Below the pieces are notes generated by a model. That model did no database searches. It was given only the letters and a program-made list of their open reading frames with translations, and was not told the DNA's origin. The translations under genes were made by a program, and so were the position numbers. Below, one piece after another: positions 52,802-64,000 of a stretch of 64,000 bases of DNA. This DNA is from Candolleomyces eurysporus (lineage: Eukaryota; Basidiomycota; Agaricomycetes; Agaricales; Psathyrellaceae). Where the stretch lies: contig JANBPK010000813.1 of assembly GCA_027579435.1 (NCBI GenBank), forward strand, positions 124,001-188,000, in the 5' to 3' direction. Numbering within the stretch: the stretch's first letter is position 1; each line of letters starts with the position of its first letter.

Positions 52802-53498
52802 AATCCGAGTCCAGAATCCAATAATTAATATTGTTACACTTGAGTAAATACTAATAGTACACAGGACAATTCACATACACACAAACGTTGAAGTTAGCAT
52901 GCGATGAGGTTGTGATAGGTATGTATGGGTTTTATGGAGAGGGGTATCGTGGTCGTTGAAAAGCGTTTACCGAACTTGAGTTGAACTAGAAATCGACGAC
53001 ACGAAAGGTGAACTCGTTGAATGAAGCAAAAGAGATTGGGAAAGGTAAGGAAAGGGGAAAAAGAGAGGGCGAAATGGATATCCGATATAGATGTTGGAGA
53101 GACGCCGAATATATTAAAATGATCAAGGTGTTTGGATGAATCAATTCCAGAGGAAGTAGGACGGGTGGATGCGAAGAGAACCTTGGGGTCGAAGCGAATT
53201 GCGAATGAAAAAAATCTCGGGAGAATGCAATTGAAGGTAGGGATCACTAAGATGCAAAGATGATAGAACGGAACAGTGATGATGATGATGAAAGCGAAAG
53301 TGGTTGAGTGGAATAGCATGAACAATAGTAGTAAAACCCCAAACTCAAGCGTGAAGTGATGGAAATGAGTCCCAAAAGAGCTCACAAACGCAATTCGAAC
53401 GCACTGGAGTAGCATTCGTTTTTGGAAAGGGAAAAGGGTCGAAAACGCACAGATCAGTCACCCGTCCCTTCAGACCAACCACCGCTATCTTCACCTAG
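52802..53498. other. 3' flank of the large low-complexity gene
   Basis: A 173-codon AT-rich frame (52894-53415, minus) directly downstream of the next gene is more likely untranslated sequence. Confidence 0.4.
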
Positions 53499-56400
53499 CT
53501 AGAGAGCGGGCAATAACCCCACTCCCTCATCCTCACCTAAATCCATCCCCCACATAATAGGCCTCCTCAACGCTTCAAACCCGCCACCAACATCACGCTC
53601 CTCCCTGTCTCTCTCATCGTCACCATCAGGGTGGTCGTTGCTATCGTCATCATCAATGGAAGACGCGTTCCGAGCTAACGGACTACTCCTCAAAAACTTA
53701 TACCGCTGCTGAAGCTGGGATTGTAAAAACCTATCGTTCCCTCCTGGGCGTCCGATCATACTCGACCCAGCAAGACCCTTCAGCCACAGATTCCTATACT
53801 TTGATGACGAACTCGGCGACGGACTTGAACTTGATCGAATGATCGAAGTGACTGGACTTGGGCCAACGCTCGCCGATGACGGAGCTGAAGACGAAGACGT
53901 CACCGTTCCCTCAGTAGCTATAGGGGGCGATGATACAGTGGTAGGTGGTGGGAGCGTAGGTATCGAGATTGACATCGACGCCGGGCTCGAACTCGTTTCA
54001 TGCCGATTCAAAAACATCTTCGCCACAAGCTGCGCAATACTCGCCATCCTGGGATGGGAGCTTGTTTTCGGAGGTATTGTCGTCACCGCAGTCGTTGGCA
54101 TTGGCGGTGGAGTCGGCGTCGATTCAGACGATAAGGGCAGCGTGGATGTCGACGTCGATGCTGGCAAAGGCGAAGTTGTAGACGACATTACGAGCCGTGG
54201 TGCCGGGGTATCCGTATCTTTCGCATTATCGATGATGGCGGTAGATGTAGCGGTGGTATCCTCGGTATCCATTCGGGTATCGTTCTCCCTCTCCTCCGAT
54301 AATACCTCCCCTAACTTCAACTTTAACAACATCCCAACCTCCTTAGCCCGCTCCCTCTCCTTCCTCGCCACACTCCTCGCCTCAACGGCCGCACGTTGGA
54401 GAATCACCATCTCCTCATTTTCCTGCGCCTTCCGATCGTCTTCTGACATCGCACTCGCACTTTCTAGCAGGCTAGCAGCAGGCTTGTCCGATGCAGGAGG
54501 AGTGGAACTCGAAGCGTCAGCTGATGATGATGTAGATGCAGCAAGCCGTACACCTCGCCTCGCCTGCAACGCCGACACAACCAACCCCTCCCTCTCCCTT
54601 GCAACCCTCTCAGCTTCCAGAGCCCTCGTCTGCAACTCGACAAGTTTCTTCACTTCCTCCGCATACTCTCCAACTTGTCCCACTCCGAGATCCAGCAGAA
54701 GGTTGTCGTAGAATTCGGGCGAAGGTGAGCGCGTCGGTGAGGCGGCTGAACTCGAAACAGCAGTAGGCCCAGTCGAGGGATGAGGAGGGGAGCGAGGAGG
54801 AGAGTTGTGCAAGAGTAGACGCAGACCGTTATTATCCGGAGAGAACGGTGGTGATGCTGCTCCTGATAATTCCCCCAACCCAAATTCACCTTCATCGTCG
54901 AACGAGAGTTGGAGCAAAGCCGGTCTTGGAGACGCATGCGGAAGAAGCAGAGGTGAGGTGGAGGGCGACGATGGAGCGAACGGTGGTAGTGACAAAAACG
55001 CAGCTGACGGCGAGGGTGGATAGTGAGGCCAGTCTTCCTCTTTCCGTGAATTCGGGGAATCGGGCCTGGAACGTGGAGAATCCCGCAACTGTAGTTGTTG
55101 CGCCAGATCGTGGTCCTGATCCTCGTGCTCGAATGGTGGTGGTATACTCTGATGCACCGCTATCGAAGGCGACGTAGGATGGGGAAAATATCCAGGTATC
55201 GAAACTACTTCCTCGGTATCCCGATGCGTCATTCTTTTTTGAGATATTGGTATAAAATCCTCTCCATCTTCGTCGTCGTCATCGAACAAATTGAGGAAGG
55301 GCAAGACCGGTAAATCCGTGGGTGTGGAGGGTGTATCGGGGGGTCCAGACGAAGGCGGTGACACGATAAACTCTCTGTCTTCCTCCTGCCCATCCAACGG
55401 CATATGAGCATCATCCTCTCCTCCAACGCGATCCATATCGTCGTCTTCATCGATATCGTCTCCGTAATCCCTAACACCAGCAACACTTGGTGTGGATGAC
55501 CGTGGCAGGGGTGGATACTCCCATAACGGACTGCGTGAACGCGACCGTGATGTTGCACGCGAGCGGGTGGCAGCAGTGGTGGCACCGCTTCGAGGCAGTG
55601 GGATATCGAGAAGAGGGAGAATAGGTCGGGAGATGGAGGCGGATGTTGAGGCGGACATCAAGTCATCGTGGGCGGCGTCAAAGACTGACAAATTGAGGAA
55701 GGGGGGGNAAGCCGTCATCGTCATCCTCTTCGCGGACGTTATCCCATAGGTCGTCCGGTTGCTCATGGTAGCGTGAGCCCCTTCTGTCGCTACCTATGGA
55801 GACGAGGAGTTCATCGAAGTCTCCCAACGGCTCAGACGGCGAGAGAAGAGGCGACAGGGTTGATGATGGTGGTAATAGCGTGGAGGTCGGTAGGTGATGC
55901 GGTTGCTCGATGTTTTGGTGATGGGTAGGAAGGCCGAGTATACCATGACGGGCGGCGGCGACGGCGGTATTGGTAGCGGTAAGCGCTGTAGTACCCCATT
56001 CCGGCGAAAGCGGTGAAAGCAGGGCATCGGCATCTTCCTCCGACAGCAGGTCTAACCGATTCTCCCCATGCGCCCTAGCCGATCCAGGCGCCTCAGCTGG
56101 ATATGGTGGCGGTGGTGGTGGGGGGGGATTGTTGGTCATTAAACACAGATAACGGCGAGGAAGGCGAAAGGGAAGGAGTAGATACCGCCATGGACGACGG
56201 GGTGGACGTCATCCCCGACGGAAACCCCGAAACGTGGTAACCCGCAAAAAGCGCCGCAGTCGACTGCTTCAAGGGTGGATACGGATAATCGTAAAATAAA
56301 TCGTAAGGCGTGTCGTCGAGATTCGTTGTCGTCGTCGAGTGGTTAGCGCTTGTCGATGGCGGCGATGGATATCCGTGGATTCCCCCTACAACGGGAAAGT

Positions 56401-56662
56401 GGCGGTAGTGGTGCCCTCCCCTTAGTGGTTTGTGGGACAGAAATGTGGATGGTGAATCGTCAAACGATTCGTTATCGTGGTGTGGTGGTAGACTCTGGAC
56501 GTTCTCAGCCGGAGTCAACGGGAACAAAGGTAGTGGTGGTAGCGGTGGTGTTGGCGGTGATGACGATGATAGCTGTTGTCGTCGTGCAAAAAACGCTGGA
56601 TTCATACAGTCCGTAGAGTAGACCTGCTGCTGCTGCGTGCAATCCTCCATCGAGAGCGCCAT
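53499..56662 (-). CDS. Large Ser/Pro-rich low-complexity protein, unknown function
   Basis: One frame of 1053 residues from ATG at 56662 to 53499, provided the eight-G run at 56120-56127 is read as seven and the N at 55708 is dropped. Each change joins flanking coding frames exactly (NDQQSPP to YPAEAPGSARAHG; NVREEDDDDG to PPFLNLSVFDAAHDD). Most of the chain is Ser/Pro/acidic and disordered. A central helical part (YAEEVKKLVELQTRALEAER and KERERAKEVGMLLKLKLGEV) could form a coiled coil. The C-terminus is RRPIMWGMDLGEDEGVGLL. No signal peptide or membrane segment. I do not recognise a domain; a nuclear or cytoskeletal regulator would be a guess. Confidence 0.65.
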
Positions 56663-59023
56663 GGCAAATTTCTCCACCCTGCACGCACCATCATACACCC
56701 TTTTTCAGCAACCAAAATTAAATTGGCTCATATCTCCGGACGACCCACCGATTCGTTCAAATGAGCATGCTGTATCAGCTGGCTCCTTCACAGCACCATC
56801 GATGGATGTATAGACCCTTGGAAGAGGGAGAGAGAAGGGGTGACTGGCACGCAGGCGCCGGCACAGCGAAGGGTGTGGGGAGATCACAGCGAACCCAACC
56901 CGGTCCACCGTCCACCATTCTGCTGACTAAGCCCACACACCATCCTCTGTGATCAACACGCTGCCTCGAGGCACTGGATGTCTATATCGATAAGTCCATA
57001 TCGAATCGAAACGTCAGAAGTTTCCGCGTGTGATGAATCGAGGGTTCTCGGCGCTGGGTCGACGGGAGGGTCGGGAACGGGTTTCCTTGGGGTGCTCGTC
57101 GGTAGACGAAGGATTTTGCAGCTGAGGACCACGAGTCGATGACTCTGGCGGCCTCTCGATCGGTCAGTTATGCTTCACTCCGGTCCCAGTCGACGTCGAC
57201 CTCGTGGTGCTCGATGAGCTCCCTAAACCGTCAACGTTACCTATTCCAAGCCCAACGCAAACAGCAACGTGAAGAAGTCGTACGAATGTCATAACGTGAA
57301 AACATGCTTACATTGGGGTAACGTCGGGAGTTGAGTGGGTCCTGACCCTTATCACAAAGTCGTGTGTTGTTACGACGTTGACATCATAACCTAATTTCGT
57401 ATTGTCCCTTCCCAGCACCATGTCACCTTCATGAAACAGAATTGTGCTGATCACCCGTCATGTCATCCATGTCGGGCTTCTCGAGGGCCTCGAGGCGCTG
57501 CGGTCCATTAGACCGAAGCCAGGGAACAGCTGGGGGCTCGTCAAGGACACACTCTGAGTATTGGGCAGTGCGCATATCACTGTCCTCGCCTCACCCTCGC
57601 CGTCCAGTTTTAATATATCTCAGGAACTCCCATCTTCGAGCACTTTCTGAAACGGTATTAGCCGGTCATTCGGATCACTCTGATAATTGATCTGAGCTTA
57701 AAAACCGGGCCGCAACCTAACCGTCCCCAGGCCGACGCGTACGGATTCTTCATGCAGCTGAAAACGCGGGGTACCTGGCATCCAAGTCCTTGCTGAGATT
57801 TTCGCGAGCCCGAAATTTCACCATCAACCTTTCTCGAGTCAAATTTCTACTCGGACGAAATGGCCTTGAAGTCTTCAACTTTTTCCTGTCCGATTGCGAT
57901 TGACGGCGGCAGAGTGAGCCGAGAGCTTGACGAGGTACACAGGTTCATTATTTATTGGCTACCCTTCTAAAGAGGTGCACCAAGACTCACTGAAACGTCG
58001 AATGGGCTCAATTAGTATCCACCGAGCAGGGATTGCGGGCTCTGTGAGAGTCTGGGTACACACCATTATGCCAAGTGCTCAAACGCTATGGTCTATATAG
58101 CGCAGTCGTCGTTCTCAGCCGACATCGGCGCGTGCTAGTAATCTCTTCGTTGTCTCACAAGGCTACAATAGGCTATACAGCATCCGGCACCCACGGTTGA
58201 TCAACCACTTTGAGTCATTCCCTCTGTGGAAACGTTAACCTTTGTATACCTTATCCGTATGACAGCAGTCGCAGCTAGGCTGGTTGACCAAAAGTCTTGG
58301 CCAAGCCTTTTTCTCCCGTGAATTGACCGTGAATCGAGGCTCGTAAGTTCTGCGACAAGCCTCGCATTGTCGAGCGCGTCTAGATCGAACCAGAAAAAGT
58401 CCGCATCATCTTGAACGTGTGGTGAGGTCAGAGAGGAGGAATCCATGCTCAGGGTCGCCAAACCTCAGAAGTACCAATTCTCACAAAAATCTTTCCATTG
58501 CTGCGATGTCCATATATGATTGTTCCGTTTTTCCATTTGATCGCGAATTCGAGAGGGGAGCAGCGTAGTCAGCTATCAAAAATCGTGCTGCGCAGGGTGG
58601 GACGCAGCGCCATTGTTGCGCCAAGGTTTAATTCAATCGCTTGCACGTACACCTTGGCCGACGCTTAAGCAAATGTAGCCACACACTGCGCTCTCACCAA
58701 GCGCTGAGGCCCACGCTCGTCTCGGATACAAAGGCACCTAGCGCCCAATGCTGACCAAGGTCGTTTGTCACTGGATTTCCAAACTCGTCCTTTCGGGCTT
58801 CAAGGATAGAGCTGAAACGTCCCGTAACTGCGACCAAACGATAGTATGTTTCTCGGCTGTTTCGACAGCATCACTGATTGGAGATTTCTCCATGTTGCCA
58901 TCTGATCAAGAAACTTGGTCGCGTCGTTGTACTTTGTCATCTTTGCTCGAGAAGGCTGCCGAAAGGCTTGTGTGGGGTGTTCAGATAAGGGAAGGAAGTG
59001 GTCAGTGCGCAGATACGAAAAGG
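56663..59023. other. Intergenic
   Basis: A minus-strand frame at 58201-58446 starting MDSSSLTSPHVQDDADFFWF has an ATG but no recognisable domain. Nothing else seen. Confidence 0.35.
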
Positions 59024-59030
59024 TATAAAA
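59024..59030 (+). promoter_or_regulatory. TATA box of secreted C2H2 gene 4
   Basis: TATAAAA in AGGTATAAAAGGTATAGC, 101 nt before the ATG, resembling the boxes of genes 1-3. Confidence 0.68.
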
Positions 59031-59124
59031 GGTATAGCCCAACCGTTCTCCAACGACATCCAAAACCAACTTCTCAACTCCCAAACACTCTTACTTATAA
59101 CCAACCCCAACTGCTCTTTAAAAG

Positions 59125-59640
59125 ATGCGATTCTCCACGTTGACTGTCATTCTCGCCTCTATCGCTGCTATGTACGCTGAGCGTTACACTCACGCTCAAA
59201 TTTCCTGGCGTGCTGACCCGGCCATCTTATTCTTACAGGAGCTATGCTCAAGTTGACCCCACTGAGGAATCCGTCGCCCTCAACGCCCGAGAACTCCTCG
59301 AAGACCTCGGCATGCACGCTCGTGCCCTCAAAGGAGCCGCCCTCTCTGCGAGGCGTATCGACGAGCTCGAGGCTCGCATGCTTGACCTTGAGGACGACAT
59401 CGAGGACCTCGTCACTCGAGCAAAAGCAAAGAAGAGCGACGCTTATGTTTGCTCTGTCTGTGATGCGACGTTCGCCACTGCTAGAGAATTGACAGTGAGT
59501 TCCTCGATTGCCATCCATATCTCCTGAGCCCTCCGTGAATTTTCTTTTACTGACTGTCGTCTATCTTGTAGTCGCACAAGGACTCTGCGGGACACCACCA
59601 GAATATCGCTCCTGCCAACCGTGCTCGCAGACGCCGCTAG
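59125..59640 (+). CDS. Small predicted secreted protein with C-terminal C2H2 zinc finger, gene 4
   Basis: Exons 59125-59171, 59239-59494 and 59572-59640 give 123 residues. The signal peptide is MRFSTLTVILASIAAM, then SYAQVDPTEESVALNAREL. The helix is RRIDELEARMLDLEDDIEDL. The finger is CSVC with F and L core residues and H-x5-H (SHKDSAGHH). The tail is NRARRRR-like and basic. It is 19 kb from the other three yet keeps identical exon 1 length, intron positions and the TATA arrangement, so it is a dispersed member. Second-exon length equals that of gene 1. Confidence 0.85.
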
Positions 59641-60381
59641 ACTCATCATCAGCAGATAAGCCGATGGGGGGGACAGGCTTTAAGTTATTATATTTAGCCA
59701 CTATCGTCTGGTCAACTTACTTCGTTCACTTCCCAGTCCGATCGCCGCTCCTTTGTCTGTAATTCGATGGCTATAACATCCGCTTTCGTTATTGTATCTC
59801 TTCCGATGTATGTAGCTTTAATTCACCCTGTTCTCCTTGAAGGAACCCCAACCACCATCAGGAATCCTACACCCAGATTGCATCTCGTCGCATCAAAACT
59901 CAAAAATTGGAAGTATGGTCTCAGGCCGTTACTAGAATTTTGGTAGTAGCGACACTATCTATCTACCATTTCGGAACAGCTACTACTAATAATAGAAATG
60001 ACAAGCATGCCATTGCTGTCAACGGGAAAGGGTCCGATCTGATATGTCTTCCACAAGTTGCGGATCTCTCCAAGACTCTCACACTTCGCTCCAACTCTCT
60101 GCTCGAATACGAGAGTCGCTTTGATGTCCCTGAGCCTACCTCATCTTCTCTCGACAACCATATGCATAGCCTTGTAGACAGGAAGGGAGTAACGCTTGGC
60201 GAGCGCATGTAATCATCCTTCTGAATCATGGTGCCGAGCAACGCTACCTGGGCAGGTGAGCTTAAATATAGCTGGTTTATTATCTATAAATACAAGACTT
60301 TCAATGCGTGTCTAGAATAGTCTTGGTTATTTCAATCTATGGAAGAATGATGCGACACTGAATGTAAGATGATTGAAACAA
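59641..60381. other. Intergenic
   Basis: A 101-codon plus-strand frame (59907-60212) and an opposite frame are both unsupported. Confidence 0.4.
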
Positions 60382-62964
60382 TCACTGCTGTGCTTCCTGA
60401 TGAGTCTTCGAAGCATCAAAATTGTTTGGAAATTGGATTGAGCTAGATGGGAAAGTTTTCCTCTTCGAAGCACCTCGTGAGGATGAAAGTGTCGCGACCA
60501 AGGGGCGTCTCTCGTCATCGTCCAGCGACGGCTCGATCGCCTCTTTCGACACTGACTCGCACGGCCTCTGTCCCTCATGGTCACTATCGGAGTCACTGCT
60601 GACACTCTCCGCACCGTTATCGTTTGAACTCCTTCGTATTGGGCTGCGAGAAGGGCTGCTAGGCTCCTCCAACTCTTGAATCCTTGCGTCTACTTCCTCA
60701 TCCTCGTTCGAGCCCTGAAGCTCCATGTTCCGATCCCGTTCAACATCGCGCAGCTTCGCTTTTCGTCTCCTCCTAGAGTTCACTCTGTGCGGATGTTCTT
60801 CAGCGACGATATCCAAATCGATAAGAGTATCAAATATGAAGGTCAAAAGGCCCGGATTCTCTTTGAGAGATTGGAGGTCTGACCGGAGAGCGCCGTACTT
60901 TTCGTTGGTTGAGGTTGATAGACGAGCCTTTTGATTCTCGAGGTGGTGAAAGATACCGAATGGAGTGAGGGGTTTCGTCCCTTCATGCATGGAAGAGTTA
61001 TCATAAGCTATACGCCCCTCGGACGAGCTGGTAAGCAAAAGACTTACGGTATACGATCCCAAGTAGCGAATTCCCAAACCAGATGACGAAGAAGATGCTC
61101 AAGAATGCACCGAGGCCACCAAGTGCTGCTATCCCTCCGAGGATGGATTTGTTACGATAGTCTTGTATCACAGTCCACTCGCGAGGATCACTTTGGCATG
61201 CGATTCGTAGTGTGGCGACATCGGTTCCTGTTGGGACACGAAGTCGAAACCGTGGATCGTTGACTCCTGGCTCTGGGCCGGTGTATGGTATGTCAGCGAT
61301 CATGAAGGTGTCGTACAGCTGCCTGAATGGTTAGAATTCAAGACCCCAATCGCCGATGGATGATGAAGTGACCCACGTCAAACAGCCCGAATGTAGATAA
61401 CTCTCTCACTTTGAGCCGCTGCCTCACCATCAAGTCCGCTACTCCAACCAAGTTCGATCCGGGTAGAAGTGGAATAGGTCGAGTTGTCAAAAGCGCGTCT
61501 TCAGTGTTGTTCGTCAATGCCAGGTAGACCTTCAATGAGTCGAATATCATGTCAGCGCGAGTATTGGGAAACACTCCTGGAGCCATGAGTCCCGTAAAGT
61601 TTGCCTTCAGGAAGAGATTTGGACGTGTGTTAGCGCGATCGTGAGAAAGAGGGTGGAATGAATATGCTTGATCTGCGATAATACAATCAGCTATATTCTG
61701 TCATAAGAACCAACAAGAATAGTCGACGCACCTGGCGGAATGGGGACGCGAGGTGGACAATGAAAGATGACGACTTCGACGTATTCCAAATTCACGTATT
61801 TAGGGAGCATATCTTGCGTAGCTTCGATAATCTCGCACTCGGGGCCAAACGGGCCTTGGGAGGGGTCCTTGCCTGTTGGGACAGACCACAGAGGCATGAG
61901 AGAGATCGATTCACGGAGCCTCTGCGGGGCGCGCGAGTGTTTATCCCATATCTTTGGAAAGAAAACGATTGGGAAACCCGTTTTTGAGACCTAAGTTTGG
62001 AATACGCGTACGCACCACAATAAGATTCCAAACGATGGGCGTCGTGCTGTTGAAAGTTAGAGGGAGGTATTCACTCCGGAAGACCCTGTGCGGAGTAAGA
62101 CCCATCTCGCTGACGGGTTCGAGGACTATTTCGAAGAGACCGAAGATCGCTAGACTTGCTATGACGAGAAGCGCTAGAAGTCCGCGAAGGAAGGCGATCC
62201 AAAAGGGCTCTCCTCTGCCAAACGACATTTGTCAGCTCATGATGCGAGGGACGACCTGAAGTACACACGGAAGTTTTCGCTCCCAAATTTTCCTCCCAAA
62301 AAGAACATGAATTGGATACCTCCACCATGAAATCGACTCTCCACCACTGAGCCTCTTAAGCCTCTCCTGTCCCGGTCCGTCGCTGACTCGATCCCTCAAA
62401 ATATCCAACCGCTGTGAAAACGTGCTCCCTCGAGCATCCACCAATTGAATCACCTTGGTGCACAACAACACTGCAAGGAGGATTGTCAGCAGCCAGATGC
62501 TGAAGATTCCTCCTATAGCACGCTTTGGAAACCATCGATAGTTTTCCACATATGCCCAGAATCCAACGACAGCGACGATTCCAACTGGAATTTGAGTGAG
62601 ATGAATCCATCGGGGTTTTTCAGGAACAACTCACAGGCCAGCTCGGACAACATCAAGAGCAGATCCAACCAAGTGAATAGAGGGATGAAGCGGGGTCCAA
62701 AAGCACTGAGATAGTCAGACGGCCACGACGACGGGGAGTCAAGTTGAAGAGGACTTACCTTAGCAAGTGGTGTAAAACGATTAGACCGAAGAGAACGGCT
62801 CCCGGTATTGCTCGCGAGTAAATCTCGAAAGTCATCGAGAGAGTTCCTGCCACTATAATACATCGTAGACAGAATAAACGCAGGGTTGAGCTGAATAGGA
62901 TGGACGGAATGCCGCTTGGAGGAGGAACATCATGGACACTCCTTGTCGTCTCAGTCGATGGCAT
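60382..62964 (-). CDS. Eight-exon integral membrane protein of an unnamed basidiomycete family
   Basis: Exons 62964-62759, 62705-62635, 62584-62269, 62214-62016, 61921-61732, 61672-61377, 61318-61048 and 60980-60382, all phase-consistent, give 715 residues. The N-terminal third has several hydrophobic helices (RFIPLFTWLDLLLMLSEL; IWLLTILLAVLLC; LLALLVIASLAIFGLF). A large probably external region follows (FIADIP and ACQSDPREWTV at its end). A last helix (GGLGAFLSIFFVIWFGNSLL) comes next, then KPLTPFGIFHHL and a Ser/acidic cytosolic tail of about 200 residues ending THQEAQQ. The TM-(L/P)xPxGIxH arrangement is common in Agaricomycete membrane proteins of unknown role. A broken relative lies at 40860-41140. 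Confidence 0.8.
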
Positions 62965-63686
62965 GATGTGCGGTAAAGGAAGCTTCCAGTTCTTTCCGTC
63001 ATCCTTTGTTTATGAGCCGCTGGAAACGATAAGATGAGCGCTTCATCAGAAACGAACTGCTCTGAGTCACAGTGTGGGTATGGTTGATATGTACTATTCG
63101 AGTGAACTTCTTCTGCCTCGACGACGTTGGCGATACGATGAAAATAAATTGAACCGGGCGCAGTAGGATGCGCTGGAGTCTGCTATGTCGTTCAGATGCT
63201 TCAGTCTTCTAGGACATCCGGTACTCGTTGAGGGCAGTCATCGCGGATAGCCGATGCAGTCTCTCTGGGCATACGAAGCATCCGTCTACGTGGTCAGTTG
63301 GCTTCTAACCTTGTCAGTCTTTGATTAGATGCCTTGCGCTACCCGATGGACATTGGACAGATGGTCTCCTGGGTGATCTTGACGAGATCAGTCATAACTT
63401 GACAGCTATCGAAAACATAACCCACGGTTCTGTCACTGCAGAGCCATGATGCTGGTAATGGCAACATTGCCAATGATCAAGAATTGATAGAATTCGATCG
63501 TGAGTTCATGGTCTCCGATTAGTATGCGAGTATGTGAACGTATCCCAGAAGCTGGTTGAATTGCCGAACAATTTTTGCGGTCCTGGGACTATAGACGGCC
63601 CATGCTTTTCTTAGACGATGGCCGACGACTTTGCACCACAAGGAGGGGTGGCGCTCGAAATCAATCTTCTCGTGGCAGAATATAAC
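62965..63686. other. Promoter side of the membrane-protein gene
   Basis: No gene recognised. Confidence 0.4.
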
Positions 63687-64000
63687 TCATAATCTCGAAA
63701 ATGACTGTCTCCATCCGCTCTTTGTCGCCACATAACCAGAGTTCTGAATCACACGTTCTTGATTGCCTTGTCCGACATGGGAAGGAAAGAAATTGGGAAT
63801 CGACGTGGTTTGTATGGTTTCTGGTCTAGTGCCAGGCTCGTAGAGCCCAACGCGTGCAAAGCACAAGGAGGAGCCTCGGGCTCGATCCGAAAGGAAGAGC
63901 GTCGAAGAGGCGGCGTACAGTGCTCCATCAGCAATGTTCTCAGAGACGAACGACCAACGAAATTGAGATTTGTTCAAGGTATTCAGGGTGTTGGAATTTG
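63687..64000 (-). CDS. Unknown protein, 5' end beyond window
   Basis: A minus-strand frame open from the window edge to a stop at 63687 reads SQFRWSFVSENIADGALYAA, SSTLFLSDRARGSS and later IPNFFPSHVGQGNQERV. Composition looks coding, but no start, intron or family could be fixed. Confidence 0.3.
   Translation of the reverse strand, partial: NSNTLNTLNKSQFRWSFVSENIADGALYAASSTLFLSDRARGSSLCFARVGLYEPGTRPETIQTTSIPNFFPSHVGQGNQERVIQNSGYVATKSGWRQSFSRL

Noticed and set aside
52894..53415. 173-codon hydrophobic minus-strand frame
   Set aside because: AT-rich sequence immediately 3' of a long gene on the same strand; more likely untranslated region.
53839..54711. 290-codon plus-strand open frame
   Set aside because: It is the antisense shadow of the 1053-residue minus-strand gene; repetitive Ser/Pro codons open the opposite frame.

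Overview
The window looks like an Agaricomycete (mushroom-forming basidiomycete) chromosome segment. Most genes that could be reconstructed are split by short GT-AG introns (about 45-105 nt, with a few longer). A DUF6593 protein, an SR-protein kinase, a NACHT-type STAND NTPase and small multi-copy families all fit that group. The sequence holds eleven single N bases, nearly all beside homopolymer runs. At the three Ns inside coding sequence, deleting the N restores one long reading frame, so several apparent frameshifts are probably base-calling errors.

Layout. 0-26 kb and 46 kb: an accessory region with eleven members (eight intact or edge-truncated, three decayed or lacking a start) of a family of about 88-residue proteins that read as one divergent double-stranded-RNA-binding fold. 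Intact copies have the same gene structure: a 10-nt first exon, a 117-nt second exon, a 140-nt third exon and two phase-1 introns. Two copies lie in a direct 3.7-kb tandem segmental duplication (17.4-21.1 and 21.7-25.5 kb). A DUF6593 gene and a broken paralogue lie among them. 26-34 kb: a conserved-looking minus-strand block with a helical protein carrying an in-frame TAG, an unknown 629-residue protein and an SRPK-type kinase. 35-40 kb and 59 kb: four copies of a small predicted secreted protein (signal peptide, charged helical segment, C-terminal C2H2 zinc finger), each with a TATAAAA box about 100 nt upstream; two lie in a direct flanking duplication. 40-46 kb: gene debris, including a prp6 splicing-factor pseudogene and a rearranged remnant of the membrane-protein family found intact at 60-63 kb. 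49-51 kb: a NACHT NTPase. 52-57 kb: a fragment and a 1053-residue low-complexity protein. 60-63 kb: an eight-exon, 715-residue membrane protein. An unknown gene runs off the right edge.

The most notable content is the two compact expanded families: the dsRBM-like micro-exon genes and the secreted coiled-coil/C2H2 genes. Neither function is proven by sequence alone. The link between dsRBM-like proteins and dsRNA handling, and between the secreted zinc-finger proteins and effector-like roles, is inference.
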